Below, one piece after another: positions 24,648 through 32,921 of a stretch of DNA of 64,000 nt. The translations under genes and the position numbers were made by a program. This DNA is from CAZSHG01 sp964459995 (GTDB lineage Bacteria > UBP14 > UBA6098), in contig CAYWOR010000001.1 of the NCBI GenBank assembly GCA_964459995.1, positions 62,001 through 126,000 of the forward strand. The letters are read 5' to 3'. Position 1 is the stretch's first letter, and the number at the start of each line of letters is the position of its first letter. The notes beneath the pieces were generated by a model, which had not been told where the DNA came from, did no database searches, and saw only the letters and a program-made list of their open reading frames with translations.

Positions 24648-25849
24648 TGGAAATCATTATCGCCCTTGTAATTCCGATATTTTTAATATGGTGGATTCTC
24701 GAATATCGCCGCCACAAGGTCAATGTCGAGAGAGTGCCTATTCGGATTCATGTCAACGGCACACGCGGGAAATCCTCAGTAACGCGGCTTATTGCGGGTG
24801 CGTTGCGGGAGGCCGGTATTAAAACTGTCGCGAAAACCACAGGAACTCTTCCGCAGTTTATTTTCGAAGACGGCACCGAGGAACCAATTGTCCGTCTCGG
24901 CCCGCCGAATATTCAGGAGCAGGTGGGGATTATACGCCGTGCCGCTAATATGGGTGTCGATGCGATCGTGCTCGAGTGTATGGCGCTTCAGCCCGATTAT
25001 CAGGAGCTTTCCGAGCGGAAGATTGTCAGAAGCACGATTGGAGTAATCACCAATGCCCGCCCCGACCATCTGGAGGTTATGGGTCCGACCGAGCTGGATG
25101 TCGCGGATGCGCTTTCTGGAACGATTCCGCCCGGAGGCATATGCTTTACCGCCGAGCGCACAAGATTCGACCGATTGCGCAAGAACGCCGAGGAATTGAG
25201 TGCCCGAATCGTTCAATCCGACCCCGCGATTGTAACAGCTGAGGAAATGGCGGGTTTTAGCTATGTCGAGCATCGCGAAAATGTCGCGTTGGTTCTCGAG
25301 ATAACAAAGCATCTCGAAATTCCCCGTGATGTTGCTTTGAGAGGTATGTATAAGGCCGCGCCCGATTTGGGTGCGCTTTTCGTGTATGAGATAGATTTTT
25401 TCGGCAAAAGACCGGTTTTCTATAATGGTTTCGCGGCAAACGACCCGGAATCGACCTCGGCTTTATGGGGACTTCTCGGTCTCGACCCGGATAAGAACAA
25501 TCCGGTTATCGTTCTCGCGAACAATCGTGCGGACAGGTCGAGCCGGACTGTTCAGCTGGCGTCGATGTTGGTAAATCAGGTCAAGGCTGATTATATCGTT
25601 CTCGTCGGCACAAACACGAAGCTTCTTTGGGAGGAACTTGGCCGAATGGGTATGGAGATGGCCATGGTTGTGGATATGGGCGAAGAAGAGGTGGAGGATA
25701 TTTTCGAGAAGTGTATGGAACTCACCCCTGGCCGAAGCAGAATAATCGGTGTCGGGAATATCGGCGGTATAGGACGTGAGCTTGTTTATTATTTCGAAGC
25801 GCGCGCCCTTCCGAAACTCCGTCACGACGACTCAGCGGACGGGGTTTGA
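24647..25849 (+). CDS. pgsB: Poly-gamma-glutamate synthase subunit PgsB (CapB)
   Basis: The 400-residue protein has an N-terminal membrane helix (IIIALVIPIFLIWWILEY) and a Mur-ligase-like ATP-binding domain with the P-loop NGTRGKSSVTR (about 41-51), followed by LGPPNIQEQ and VLECMALQPDYQ. PgsB activates glutamate and joins it to the growing gamma-linked chain together with PgsC. The start overlaps the TatD-RsmA stop (TGATG). The last residues (RHDDSADGV) look unlike a normal PgsB tail and lie at the edge of a disturbed 279-bp stretch before pgsC. Confidence 0.9.
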   Translation: MEIIIALVIPIFLIWWILEYRRHKVNVERVPIRIHVNGTRGKSSVTRLIAGALREAGIKTVAKTTGTLPQFIFEDGTEEPIVRLGPPNIQEQVGIIRRAANMGVDAIVLECMALQPDYQELSERKIVRSTIGVITNARPDHLEVMGPTELDVADALSGTIPPGGICFTAERTRFDRLRKNAEELSARIVQSDPAIVTAEEMAGFSYVEHRENVALVLEITKHLEIPRDVALRGMYKAAPDLGALFVYEIDFFGKRPVFYNGFAANDPESTSALWGLLGLDPDKNNPVIVLANNRADRSSRTVQLASMLVNQVKADYIVLVGTNTKLLWEELGRMGMEMAMVVDMGEEEVEDIFEKCMELTPGRSRIIGVGNIGGIGRELVYYFEARALPKLRHDDSADGV

Positions 25850-25853
25850 AGAG

Positions 25854-25928
25854 ATGAAATTCTTGTTTTTGGATGAATCGGACGACATGGGAATATGTCG
25901 GACAGTTGTGTTATTTTTCGTAAGGTAG
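25854..25928 (+). pseudogene. Short fragment resembling the start of a DUF3800 protein
   Basis: A 24-residue frame starts MKFLFLDESDD, the characteristic opening of DUF3800 proteins, and then hits a stop. The remainder of 25929-26128 holds a 43-codon frame from 25935 (MSKSRFAGSKKNF) with no recognisable family, and an AT-rich leader with AAGGA ahead of pgsC. The stretch separates pgsB from pgsC, which usually adjoin, so it may be an insertion scar. Confidence 0.4.
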
Positions 25929-26128
25929 ATAGAGATGAGCAAGAGTCGATTCGCGGGTTCCAAGAAAAATTTTAGGAACAGACTCCTTGCGGGGGCTGAC
26001 GGTTCTAGGCCAGCTGGGCGAGCTATATACCTCGTTTTCAAGGCGAGAGATTGTCTTCGCTTTTAAGTTAATTATATTAGTAAAGTGATTATGTCAATAG
26101 TAAAAATATTGATCTGTAAGGATAAACT

Positions 26129-26596
26129 ATGCTTTGGTTATCTGTTGGAATTGGATTAGCGCTCTCGCTGGTTTTCGCGGAGTGGTTCGGGCTGGCGGCG
26201 GGAGGGCTGGTGGTGCCGGGGTATATCGCCCTATTCTGGAACGACCCTATGAAGATTGTCGGCACGATTACAATCGCTATGGCGGCATTCGGCACGGTGA
26301 AGGTCGCAAGCTCATACACGATACTCTACGGACGGAGAAAGCTCGTTCTTACTGTGCTCGTGGCCTTTGTTTATGCATGGATTTTCCGCTTCATAATGGG
26401 TGCAGGGGCGGTTGGAGCGCTCGGTTCTTTCGACCCTATCGGGTTTATTATTCCCGGCCTTCTCGGTTATTGGATGGATAGGCAGGGTATTCTCGAAACG
26501 CTTTCCACGATGGTAATCGCCAGTGTTATTGTCCGTTTGATTCTTATTATGGTGAATGGAGGTGACCTCCTTGAAGTGGCGCTCCCGACGAGTTAG
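26129..26596 (+). CDS. pgsC: Poly-gamma-glutamate synthase membrane subunit PgsC (CapC)
   Basis: The 155-residue product is almost entirely hydrophobic, with about four to five membrane helices. The N-terminal pattern GIGLALSLVFAEWFGLAAGGLVVPGYIA and the later FDPIGFIIPGLLGYW match the PgsC family, which works with PgsB at the membrane in poly-gamma-glutamate chain growth. A Shine-Dalgarno AAGGA lies before the ATG. The 3' end overlaps the pgsW reading frame. Confidence 0.9.
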   Translation: MLWLSVGIGLALSLVFAEWFGLAAGGLVVPGYIALFWNDPMKIVGTITIAMAAFGTVKVASSYTILYGRRKLVLTVLVAFVYAWIFRFIMGAGAVGALGSFDPIGFIIPGLLGYWMDRQGILETLSTMVIASVIVRLILIMVNGGDLLEVALPTS

Positions 26597-27689
26597 TTTA
26601 GGCGCTCTTATCCTGCTTGCGGGGCTTGGAATAGCGGCTATGGCCGTTGTCGAGTTCTCGAAAATCAGGGTAAACAAGAGCTATTACGAAGAGAAAGTAA
26701 TCGCGAGTCAGCTTGCTTTTCGTGCCGCCGAGGTTGTTCGTTCCTCGAAAATAGGCGTGCAGATTGTGATCGATCCTATTGCAGACCGCAATGCGACAGG
26801 TCTTATCGGCGATCAATTCACGATTATCACTACCGACCGCGGAAGTCTTACGGCGAAGCTCACAACGACGAATCCGAACTGGGCGGCAGTAATTGTCGAT
26901 ATGCTTCACGAAGCTGGGGTGGAAGCCGGCGATAAGGTCGCTGTCGGATACACCGGATCGATGCCGGCATTAAATATAGCCGCACTTGCCGCAATACAGA
27001 CAATCGGTGCCGAGCCGGTGATTATTTCCAGCGTTGGCGCATCTATGTGGGGTGCGAATAATCCCGAGTTCGCATGGCTGGATATCGAAACACTGCTTTA
27101 TGAAAAGGGTATTTTCAGATATCGAAGTGTTGCTTCGACGCTTGGTGGGCGAGGAGATGTCGGCGGCAATGTTTCCCCTGAGGGAAGGGCGATTCTTCGC
27201 GCGATTATCGAACGCAACGGTGTCGAGAAAATCGAAGAACCCACTCTCGATGCCAACATCAAAAGGCGTGTGGAGATTTATAAATCGCATCTCACAGAAG
27301 GCGAAAAATATGCCGCATATATCAATATCGGCGGCGGCCTCGGGTCGATTGGAAGCACACAAAACCTCGTCCCAATCAAACCGGGGGTCAATAAACGTAT
27401 TCCCGATGCAAATTATCCTCTTCGAGGCGCGATGATCCATATCGGCGCGATGGGGACGCCGATTATCAATCTTACCGACGTCTCAATTCTCGCTAACCGA
27501 TATGGGTTGCCTATCGCTCCCGAACCATTGCCCGATATTCCCCATGGCGATGTCTATTTCGAGAACCGCTATCGGATGCATCTTGTTATTCCGGCGTTCA
27601 TTATATATATCGCCCTTGTTTTTGCAGTCATAAGAATCGATCTCAATACGATCCTTTTCGGACGAAAAAAGAAATCCTCGCAGTCGTAA
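26571..27689 (+). CDS. pgsW: Poly-gamma-glutamate system protein PgsW
   Basis: I prefer a TTG start at 26571 because a perfect GGAGGTGA (26558-26565) lies 5 nt upstream; an ATG at 26556 and a GTG at 26562 are alternatives. The 372-residue product has an N-terminal membrane helix (LGALILLAGLGIAAMAVVEF), a large soluble domain (KIGVQIVIDPIADRNATGLIG..., GYTGSMPALNIAAL), and a C-terminal membrane helix (about 345-360). It matches the family described as poly-gamma-glutamate system protein, found after pgsB and pgsC. Its role is not settled; export or control of the polymer is an inference. The gene overlaps pgsC by 26 bp. Confidence 0.85.
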   Translation: MKWRSRRVSLGALILLAGLGIAAMAVVEFSKIRVNKSYYEEKVIASQLAFRAAEVVRSSKIGVQIVIDPIADRNATGLIGDQFTIITTDRGSLTAKLTTTNPNWAAVIVDMLHEAGVEAGDKVAVGYTGSMPALNIAALAAIQTIGAEPVIISSVGASMWGANNPEFAWLDIETLLYEKGIFRYRSVASTLGGRGDVGGNVSPEGRAILRAIIERNGVEKIEEPTLDANIKRRVEIYKSHLTEGEKYAAYINIGGGLGSIGSTQNLVPIKPGVNKRIPDANYPLRGAMIHIGAMGTPIINLTDVSILANRYGLPIAPEPLPDIPHGDVYFENRYRMHLVIPAFIIYIALVFAVIRIDLNTILFGRKKKSSQS

Positions 27690-27690
27690 A

Positions 27691-27823
27691 ATTGGGGCGT
27701 CGCGCGGCCATAGGCCGCATAGGATAGCCGGAAATATTTTCCGGCTATCCTATGCCTTCTTCGCGGGAGCTTTCGGAAAATGTTTTTCCGAAAGCTTTTG
27801 CGAAGAAGGCGCGACGCCCCAAT
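27691..27823. repeat. 133-bp multi-hairpin palindromic element
   Basis: The outer arms ATTGGGGCGTCGCG (27691-27704) and CGCGACGCCCCAAT (27810-27823) are perfect. Inside are three hairpins: GCGGCC/GGCCGC (27704-27718), a 17-bp stem (27718-27734 with 27738-27754, 3-base loop), and a two-part stem (27754-27763 with 27801-27810; 27769-27780 with 27784-27795). The whole can fold into a four-way junction on either strand. No T run follows. It lies just after the pgsW stop. Confidence 0.85.
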
Positions 27824-28036
27824 GTTTGCATATCCGCTAAATTTTCCTTGCCATTACAAGTTATTTCAATATAATCATGCGCAATGGCCTCGAAGGCCTT
27901 AACTAAATTTCTTAATCGCTTGATATGCAACGTGTTGAGAAAAATATCGACAGAGACCTCGGCTACCGCAACCATGTCTTCGGCGGCCCAGGTGGCACTT
28001 TTTGCTAAACCAGCAAATATTCCCCTATCATTTTAT
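27824..28036 (-). pseudogene. Possible gene remnant cut by the multi-hairpin element
   Basis: The minus strand is open for about 70 codons ahead of the repeat and has protein-like composition (GIFAGLAKSATWAAEDM, VSVDIFLNTLHIKRL). It has no convincing start codon or ribosome-binding site. Its 3' end runs into the multi-hairpin element, whose bases supply the last residues. I recognise no family. The other part of the 379-bp gap 27690-28068 is the leader of the aminotransferase gene, with GGAGGT before its ATG. Confidence 0.3.
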
Positions 28037-28068
28037 TAAATAACGACTTACCAATTGGAGGTCCAGAT

Positions 28069-29406
28069 ATGAGAAAACTTTCAAGGGCGGAAGTTGCCGC
28101 TATTAATGCTAATAATGTTCATGAGGTTTTGGGCACGGTGATGCTTGCCGACGGAATGGATATGGTTGTAGATCTCGATAAATCACAGGGGCAGATGCTC
28201 TACGATGCAAAAGCGCAAAAGCCTTATCTCGATTTCTTCAGCTATTTCGCGAGCAATCCGATTGGCCATAATCATCCCAAAATGACAACACCGGAATTTA
28301 TCGAGCTTATGGGCAAAATCGCTGTTCATAATCCCTCGAATTCCGATCTTTATTCTGTCGAAATGGCGAAATTCGTTGCGACTTTCGCACGTGTGGCGAT
28401 GCCGGAAAGTATGAATTATCTATTTTTGGTCGCTGGCGGAGGGTTAGCTGTCGAAAACGCTCTCAAGGCGGCTATGGACTGGAAAGTCCGTAAAAATGTC
28501 GCGGCTGGCAAAGGCGAAATTGGAACAAAAGTGCTTCATTTCGAGAACTCCTTCCACGGCAGAACCGGATATACCATTTCTCTGACAAACACCGCAGATC
28601 CGCGCAAATATATGTTCTTCGCGAAATTCGATTGGCCCAGAGTTCCCGCACCCTATTGCGAGTTCCCGCTCGAAGGCGCTAATTTCGACACTACAATCGA
28701 TAGAGAAAATGTCTCGTTAGAAATGATCGAAGACATTCTAAAGAAAGACGCCGACAATATCTGCTGTATAATCATCGAGCCGATTCAGGCAGAGGGCGGC
28801 GATAATCATTTTCGTAAAGAATACCTTCTCGCGCTGAAAAATCTTTGCCTGAAGTATGACATCCTGCTGGTTTTCGACGAGGTTCAGACCGGCATGGGTC
28901 TAACTGGCGCGATGTGGGCATGGCAGAAAATCGGTGTAGAACCGGACATCCTCAGTTTCGGGAAAAAGGCGCAGGTGTGTGGTATTATTGCAGGATCGAG
29001 AATCGACGAGGTTGAAAAGAACGTTTTCCATGAATCGAGCAGAATCAATTCGACATGGGGCGGAAACCTTGCTGATATGGTCCGTTGCAGGAAATATCTC
29101 GAAATTATCGAAGAGGAAAATCTCGTCGAAAACGCCGACAAAATGGGTAAACTTCTTCTCAATGGTCTTCTCGAAATCCAGAGAAAACACCCGAAGGTGT
29201 CAAATGCCCGCGGTTCGGGGCTTATGTGCGCTTTCGATCTGCCGGATTCGTCATGCAGAAACGGTTTCATTGAAACATGCATGGAAAAAGGCATGATGGT
29301 TCTGCCATGCGGGACAAAATCCATACGTTTCCGGCCGAGCCTGAATGTCGAAAAGGAGCATATCGAACGCGCTATCGCCATAATCGACAGCGTTCTAAGC
29401 GAATAG
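28069..29406 (+). CDS. lat: L-lysine 6-transaminase
   Basis: The 445-residue class III aminotransferase follows the lysine-epsilon-aminotransferase family closely: MLADGMDMVVDLDKSQG, YLDFFSYFASNPIGHNHP, and NSFHGRTGYTISLTNT are family blocks. The PLP-binding lysine lies in LSFGKKAQV (Lys299 or Lys300), and FDEVQTGMGLTG holds the PLP-interacting Asp. The enzyme transfers the epsilon-amino group of lysine to 2-oxoglutarate, producing glutamate and the semialdehyde that cyclises to piperideine-6-carboxylate. It has its own GGAGGT site and a terminator downstream, so it forms its own unit. Production of glutamate next to poly-gamma-glutamate genes may be relevant. Confidence 0.9.
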   Translation: MRKLSRAEVAAINANNVHEVLGTVMLADGMDMVVDLDKSQGQMLYDAKAQKPYLDFFSYFASNPIGHNHPKMTTPEFIELMGKIAVHNPSNSDLYSVEMAKFVATFARVAMPESMNYLFLVAGGGLAVENALKAAMDWKVRKNVAAGKGEIGTKVLHFENSFHGRTGYTISLTNTADPRKYMFFAKFDWPRVPAPYCEFPLEGANFDTTIDRENVSLEMIEDILKKDADNICCIIIEPIQAEGGDNHFRKEYLLALKNLCLKYDILLVFDEVQTGMGLTGAMWAWQKIGVEPDILSFGKKAQVCGIIAGSRIDEVEKNVFHESSRINSTWGGNLADMVRCRKYLEIIEEENLVENADKMGKLLLNGLLEIQRKHPKVSNARGSGLMCAFDLPDSSCRNGFIETCMEKGMMVLPCGTKSIRFRPSLNVEKEHIERAIAIIDSVLSE

Positions 29407-29430
29407 CAAAACAATTAATTCGGATTACCC

Positions 29431-29461
29431 AAAAGGGCGGTTCTAATGCCGCCCTTTTTTT
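29431..29461 (+). terminator. Rho-independent terminator after lat
   Basis: AAAAGGGCGG (29431-29440), an 8-base loop and CCGCCCTTTT form a 10-bp stem that runs into seven T residues. It ends the lat transcript. Confidence 0.9.
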
Positions 29462-29535
29462 AATGTTGCTTTATCAGTTCCATTAAGCTAAAATATATTG
29501 ATTTGATATTCAATATCGACACTCGGAGTTTCGGA

Positions 29536-29934
29536 ATGAAAAAAATTATCCTGCTAATCATCATCGTCGGCGGAATCTATCTGCTATATAACCACTTCAT
29601 CGCCGAACCCCGCCAACAGCTTCATGAAGAGACCGCTAATCTTTCCGAGGCCGCACTCAGAGCAAGACAAAACGAAGCTCGTCAGCTTCTGCGAATAGCC
29701 TACCAAAAGCAACAGTCCTACCACGCTCAGCACGGTAAATACACGAAGAATCTCGACGATCTGAAAGTCCAGACTCGCGGAACCTTCTACAAACTCGAAA
29801 GCAAAAGCGCTACTTTTACAAATTTCGAGATTAGGGCTATTGGCAACATCGACAACGACGGCATTCTCGATGTTTGGGTTGTCGATCAGAATGGAAATCC
29901 GTATAATCTTGTTGACGATGTAAAGAAGAATTGA
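29536..29934 (+). CDS. Small membrane-anchored pseudopilin-like protein
   Basis: I chose the ATG at 29536, preceded by GGAG at 7 nt, over an upstream in-frame start. The 132-residue product has an N-terminal membrane helix (MKKIILLIIIVGGIYLLYNHF) and a helical stretch. It then shows the pattern QQSYHAQHGKYTKNLDDL ... AIGNIDNDGILDVWVVDQNG, seen in the soluble part of GspG-type pseudopilins. It lacks the prepilin peptidase motif (Gly before Phe-Thr-Leu-Ile-Glu), so it is probably not processed as a pilin. It lies 9 bp before the cyclase gene, so the two are likely co-transcribed. Confidence 0.6.
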   Translation: MKKIILLIIIVGGIYLLYNHFIAEPRQQLHEETANLSEAALRARQNEARQLLRIAYQKQQSYHAQHGKYTKNLDDLKVQTRGTFYKLESKSATFTNFEIRAIGNIDNDGILDVWVVDQNGNPYNLVDDVKKN

Positions 29935-29943
29935 CGATTCGAA

Positions 29944-32907
29944 ATGTCCTCGAAAGGCGACTTAGAAAAATTCGATAACCCCAAAATCGCCCGAGCGATA
30001 GCATCGTTTATTCCCAATCAGGTTCTCTCGCGCGTTGTCCGGAACCCCGAAAAACTCGATAGGGTTGGCGAAAGACGCACAGTTACCGCAATGTTCGTCG
30101 ATATTGCGGGTTTCACGTCTTTCTGCGAAAACCGTGATGCCGAAGAGGTTATGCTTCTGCTAAACAGGCTTTTCTCATCGATTCTCGAACCGGTCGAAAA
30201 ATTTTCCGGCGAAGTAGATAAATTCATGGGGGATGCCGCAGTCATAATTTTCGGCGCGCCGGTGGCTCATGAGGATGATCCACAAAGAGCGCTCGCCTCA
30301 GCGCTGGAAATAATGGCGCGGATTCAAGAATTTCAAGGGTTGCAGGTTTCTATCGGAATAAATACCGGCGAGGTTGTCGCGGGAATCGTCGGCAACGACA
30401 ACCACCGCGAATACACAGTCATCGGCGACGCCGTAAACACCGCTTCGAGACTCCAAAGCGCCGCCGAGGCCGGCGAAATCCTTGTCGGAAAGGAAACTGT
30501 GCGGTTGGCAGGAAAAGGATTCCTTTTCGGCGAGGCTCGCAAGCTCGATCTCAAGGGCAAATCGCACCCGATAGAGGCTTTTCCCCTTCGTGGAATCTCA
30601 ATCGAGGAAAAAAAAACTTCATCGGACTGTATAATCGGGCGTGAAAGAGAGCTGTCGGCTGTAAATGCTGTAATCGATGGCACAGCGAAATCCGCGGCGA
30701 TAATCGGACCCGCTGGAACAGGCAAAACAACCCTGATTAACCGTATCACAGACGAAGCCATCTCCAAAGGCTATCGCCTAATAGATATTTCCGCGATAAC
30801 ATGGGCGGAGAATATCCCATACGCGTCGGTTCAACGCTTAGTTCGCGATATTCTCGGCGCTGACCCGCTTAAAAAACTTCGGAAACTCCTTCCAAAAAGT
30901 GCCGACCTTTTCCCACTGCTCTCAGGATTATTGGGTGCGGAAATTCCCGGAAGAGGGCGGGTGGAATATCTTTCGCCGGAAGAAAAACGAAAAGCCCTTC
31001 AGAGTTTGATTTATGAAATTCTCTCGACCGAGGGGCACAAATCCCCAATATTTCTTGTTTGCGACGGAATAGAAAATCTCGATCCCTCCACCGCGGAACT
31101 TCTCGAAATGGCAATTTCGAACCGCGAATTTCCAGTTGTTATAGCGGGCAGAAACTTCGGAGCGATTTCATCGGCTGTCGATTTTGTTGTCGAGCTGAAA
31201 GCCCTTTCCAAAAAGGATTCTAGTCCTTTGATACGCGATATTCTCGGCGCGGAAAAGATCGGTGCGAATCTTCTTTCGGCGGTTTATAACGAAACCGGCG
31301 GCAACCCGGGCTGGATAAAAGAGCTTTTGACCCTTATCTCGGAACGGGGCGGCATAACAATCGACAAAGGCGTCCACAGGCTGTCCTCAGCTATCGAGGG
31401 CAAACTGCCGAAGGGCATCGACGGCATCTACACCGCCCGTATCGACGCTTTCCCGCCGGATGCAAGGGAGACTTTGCGCGTCCTTTCCGTGCTTGGACAG
31501 GAATTTCCGAAGGATCTCCCTGAAGAGCTTCTCGATCCATCGATTTACCGGAGCGGAGGCCGAAATCTTGTCGAAATAGGCGTTTTGAGAGACCTTGGCG
31601 AGAAATATCGTTTTGAGTCCGTGCCGCTGATGAAGGCCGCCTATCATTCGCTTTTCCAATCCGTTAGAAAAAAGCTCCATAAATCAGCCGGCGAAACAAT
31701 CGAAAAACGTTTCGCTGACAAACTCGAAGAGCGTTACGAAGAGCTTGCACGGCATTTTCGCCTCGGCGAAGACCCCCGTAAGGCTTTCGTCTATCAGAAC
31801 CTCTCCGGACACAAACAGGAAAAGAGTTTCGCGAATCTTGAAGCCTTGCATTATTACAATGAGGCGTTGAGCATCGAAGACGCCGATGCCATCCGATGGG
31901 GCATTTGGCGAGAACTTCTCGGAACTATCGAAGCCGCGGGAAGGCTGTATTGGTATTCCGGCGATTTGGAAAAGGTCGTCGAGCTGAATGAACGTGCGAA
32001 ATCCCTCGCGGAGCAAACCGGCGAAACAGTGATGATCAGCGACGCCGTTAACAGAATAGCCCTCGCATTTCAGGAAATGGGGCGGTTCGACGAGGCTGGC
32101 GAGCTTTATGAGAACCTTCTCGAAATGCTCGGTTCAGTCGAGGGGCAAAAGGAGCGGCTTCTTCAGGCGATGGCGAACTACGGCACCCTTCTTTCCGACC
32201 TCGGCAAGCTCGACAAGGCACGTGCGCTTTATATACGCGGTCTCGATCTTGCCGATGCCGAAACTGTCTCGGCAGGAGCCGCAAATTTACTTGGCAACCT
32301 CGGTTGGCTCGAAGCCCGAATGGAGAATTTCGATGCCGCAGTGGAGAACCTTCAAAAAGCCGGCGAGATAGACGAAAAGCTTGGAAATCTTCGCGGGCAA
32401 GCGATTAACTTGGTGAATCTCGCGCAGATTTTCCGCGCAAGAGATATGAAAACCGAGGAAATTGAAGCCTATAATCGAGCGTATCAAATTTTTGTAAGCA
32501 TCGGCGATAGACGCGGGGAAGCGCTCTGCCTATCGAATCTCGGGGACACATCGCGAGAGACTGGTGATATCGAAAAAGCGAAATCGCTTCACCGCAAAGC
32601 TCTTAAGCTTGCCACCCAATTGCGCGACAATATGCGAATTGTCGATGCAAATTTGGGCCTCGCTTTGGATTATTTTGCCGAGGGCGAGGTTAAATCTGCC
32701 GTCCGACGCGCAAAAACTGCCCTTCATATCAGCATAGAATGTGGCGATTGGGAGGGGCAAATCGAGACCGGAATAGCGTTATTGAATTTTTATAACTATC
32801 TTCGAGACGAAAAATCCTTTGAAAAACTGTCGAAACAACTTCGGAAAATCATAGAAAACAACAATCCGGCCGCTATTTCGCGGCTTCCAAAAAAGGAAAA
32901 AGGCTGA
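29944..32907 (+). CDS. Class III nucleotidyl cyclase fused to an AAA-type ATPase and TPR repeats
   Basis: The 987-residue cytoplasmic protein has a class III cyclase domain (about 45-220). The metal-binding aspartates are Asp53 (FVDIAGFT) and Asp97 (KFMGDAAV), and the transition-state residues Asn165 and Arg169 lie in VIGDAVNTASRL, so it looks active; cAMP is the likely product given Lys93. An ATPase domain follows (P-loop GPAGTGKTT, 255-263; about 230-560). The C-terminal 400 residues are helical TPR repeats (for example ALHYYNEALSIE, EGEVKSAVRRAKTAL). Such proteins are large signal integrators. It is followed after 14 bp by a secreted sorting-domain gene. Confidence 0.9.
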   Translation: MSSKGDLEKFDNPKIARAIASFIPNQVLSRVVRNPEKLDRVGERRTVTAMFVDIAGFTSFCENRDAEEVMLLLNRLFSSILEPVEKFSGEVDKFMGDAAVIIFGAPVAHEDDPQRALASALEIMARIQEFQGLQVSIGINTGEVVAGIVGNDNHREYTVIGDAVNTASRLQSAAEAGEILVGKETVRLAGKGFLFGEARKLDLKGKSHPIEAFPLRGISIEEKKTSSDCIIGRERELSAVNAVIDGTAKSAAIIGPAGTGKTTLINRITDEAISKGYRLIDISAITWAENIPYASVQRLVRDILGADPLKKLRKLLPKSADLFPLLSGLLGAEIPGRGRVEYLSPEEKRKALQSLIYEILSTEGHKSPIFLVCDGIENLDPSTAELLEMAISNREFPVVIAGRNFGAISSAVDFVVELKALSKKDSSPLIRDILGAEKIGANLLSAVYNETGGNPGWIKELLTLISERGGITIDKGVHRLSSAIEGKLPKGIDGIYTARIDAFPPDARETLRVLSVLGQEFPKDLPEELLDPSIYRSGGRNLVEIGVLRDLGEKYRFESVPLMKAAYHSLFQSVRKKLHKSAGETIEKRFADKLEERYEELARHFRLGEDPRKAFVYQNLSGHKQEKSFANLEALHYYNEALSIEDADAIRWGIWRELLGTIEAAGRLYWYSGDLEKVVELNERAKSLAEQTGETVMISDAVNRIALAFQEMGRFDEAGELYENLLEMLGSVEGQKERLLQAMANYGTLLSDLGKLDKARALYIRGLDLADAETVSAGAANLLGNLGWLEARMENFDAAVENLQKAGEIDEKLGNLRGQAINLVNLAQIFRARDMKTEEIEAYNRAYQIFVSIGDRRGEALCLSNLGDTSRETGDIEKAKSLHRKALKLATQLRDNMRIVDANLGLALDYFAEGEVKSAVRRAKTALHISIECGDWEGQIETGIALLNFYNYLRDEKSFEKLSKQLRKIIENNNPAAISRLPKKEKG

Positions 32908-32921
32908 AGGAGGACGATATT

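Noticed and set aside
25832..26041. A 69-codon minus-strand frame with RPAGLEPSAPA
   Set aside because: Its composition is like that of spurious translations of non-coding DNA. I also looked for a tRNA in this stretch but found no cloverleaf.
29536..29934. Type IV pilin call for the small membrane protein
   Set aside because: The soluble part resembles a pseudopilin, but the prepilin cleavage motif is absent.
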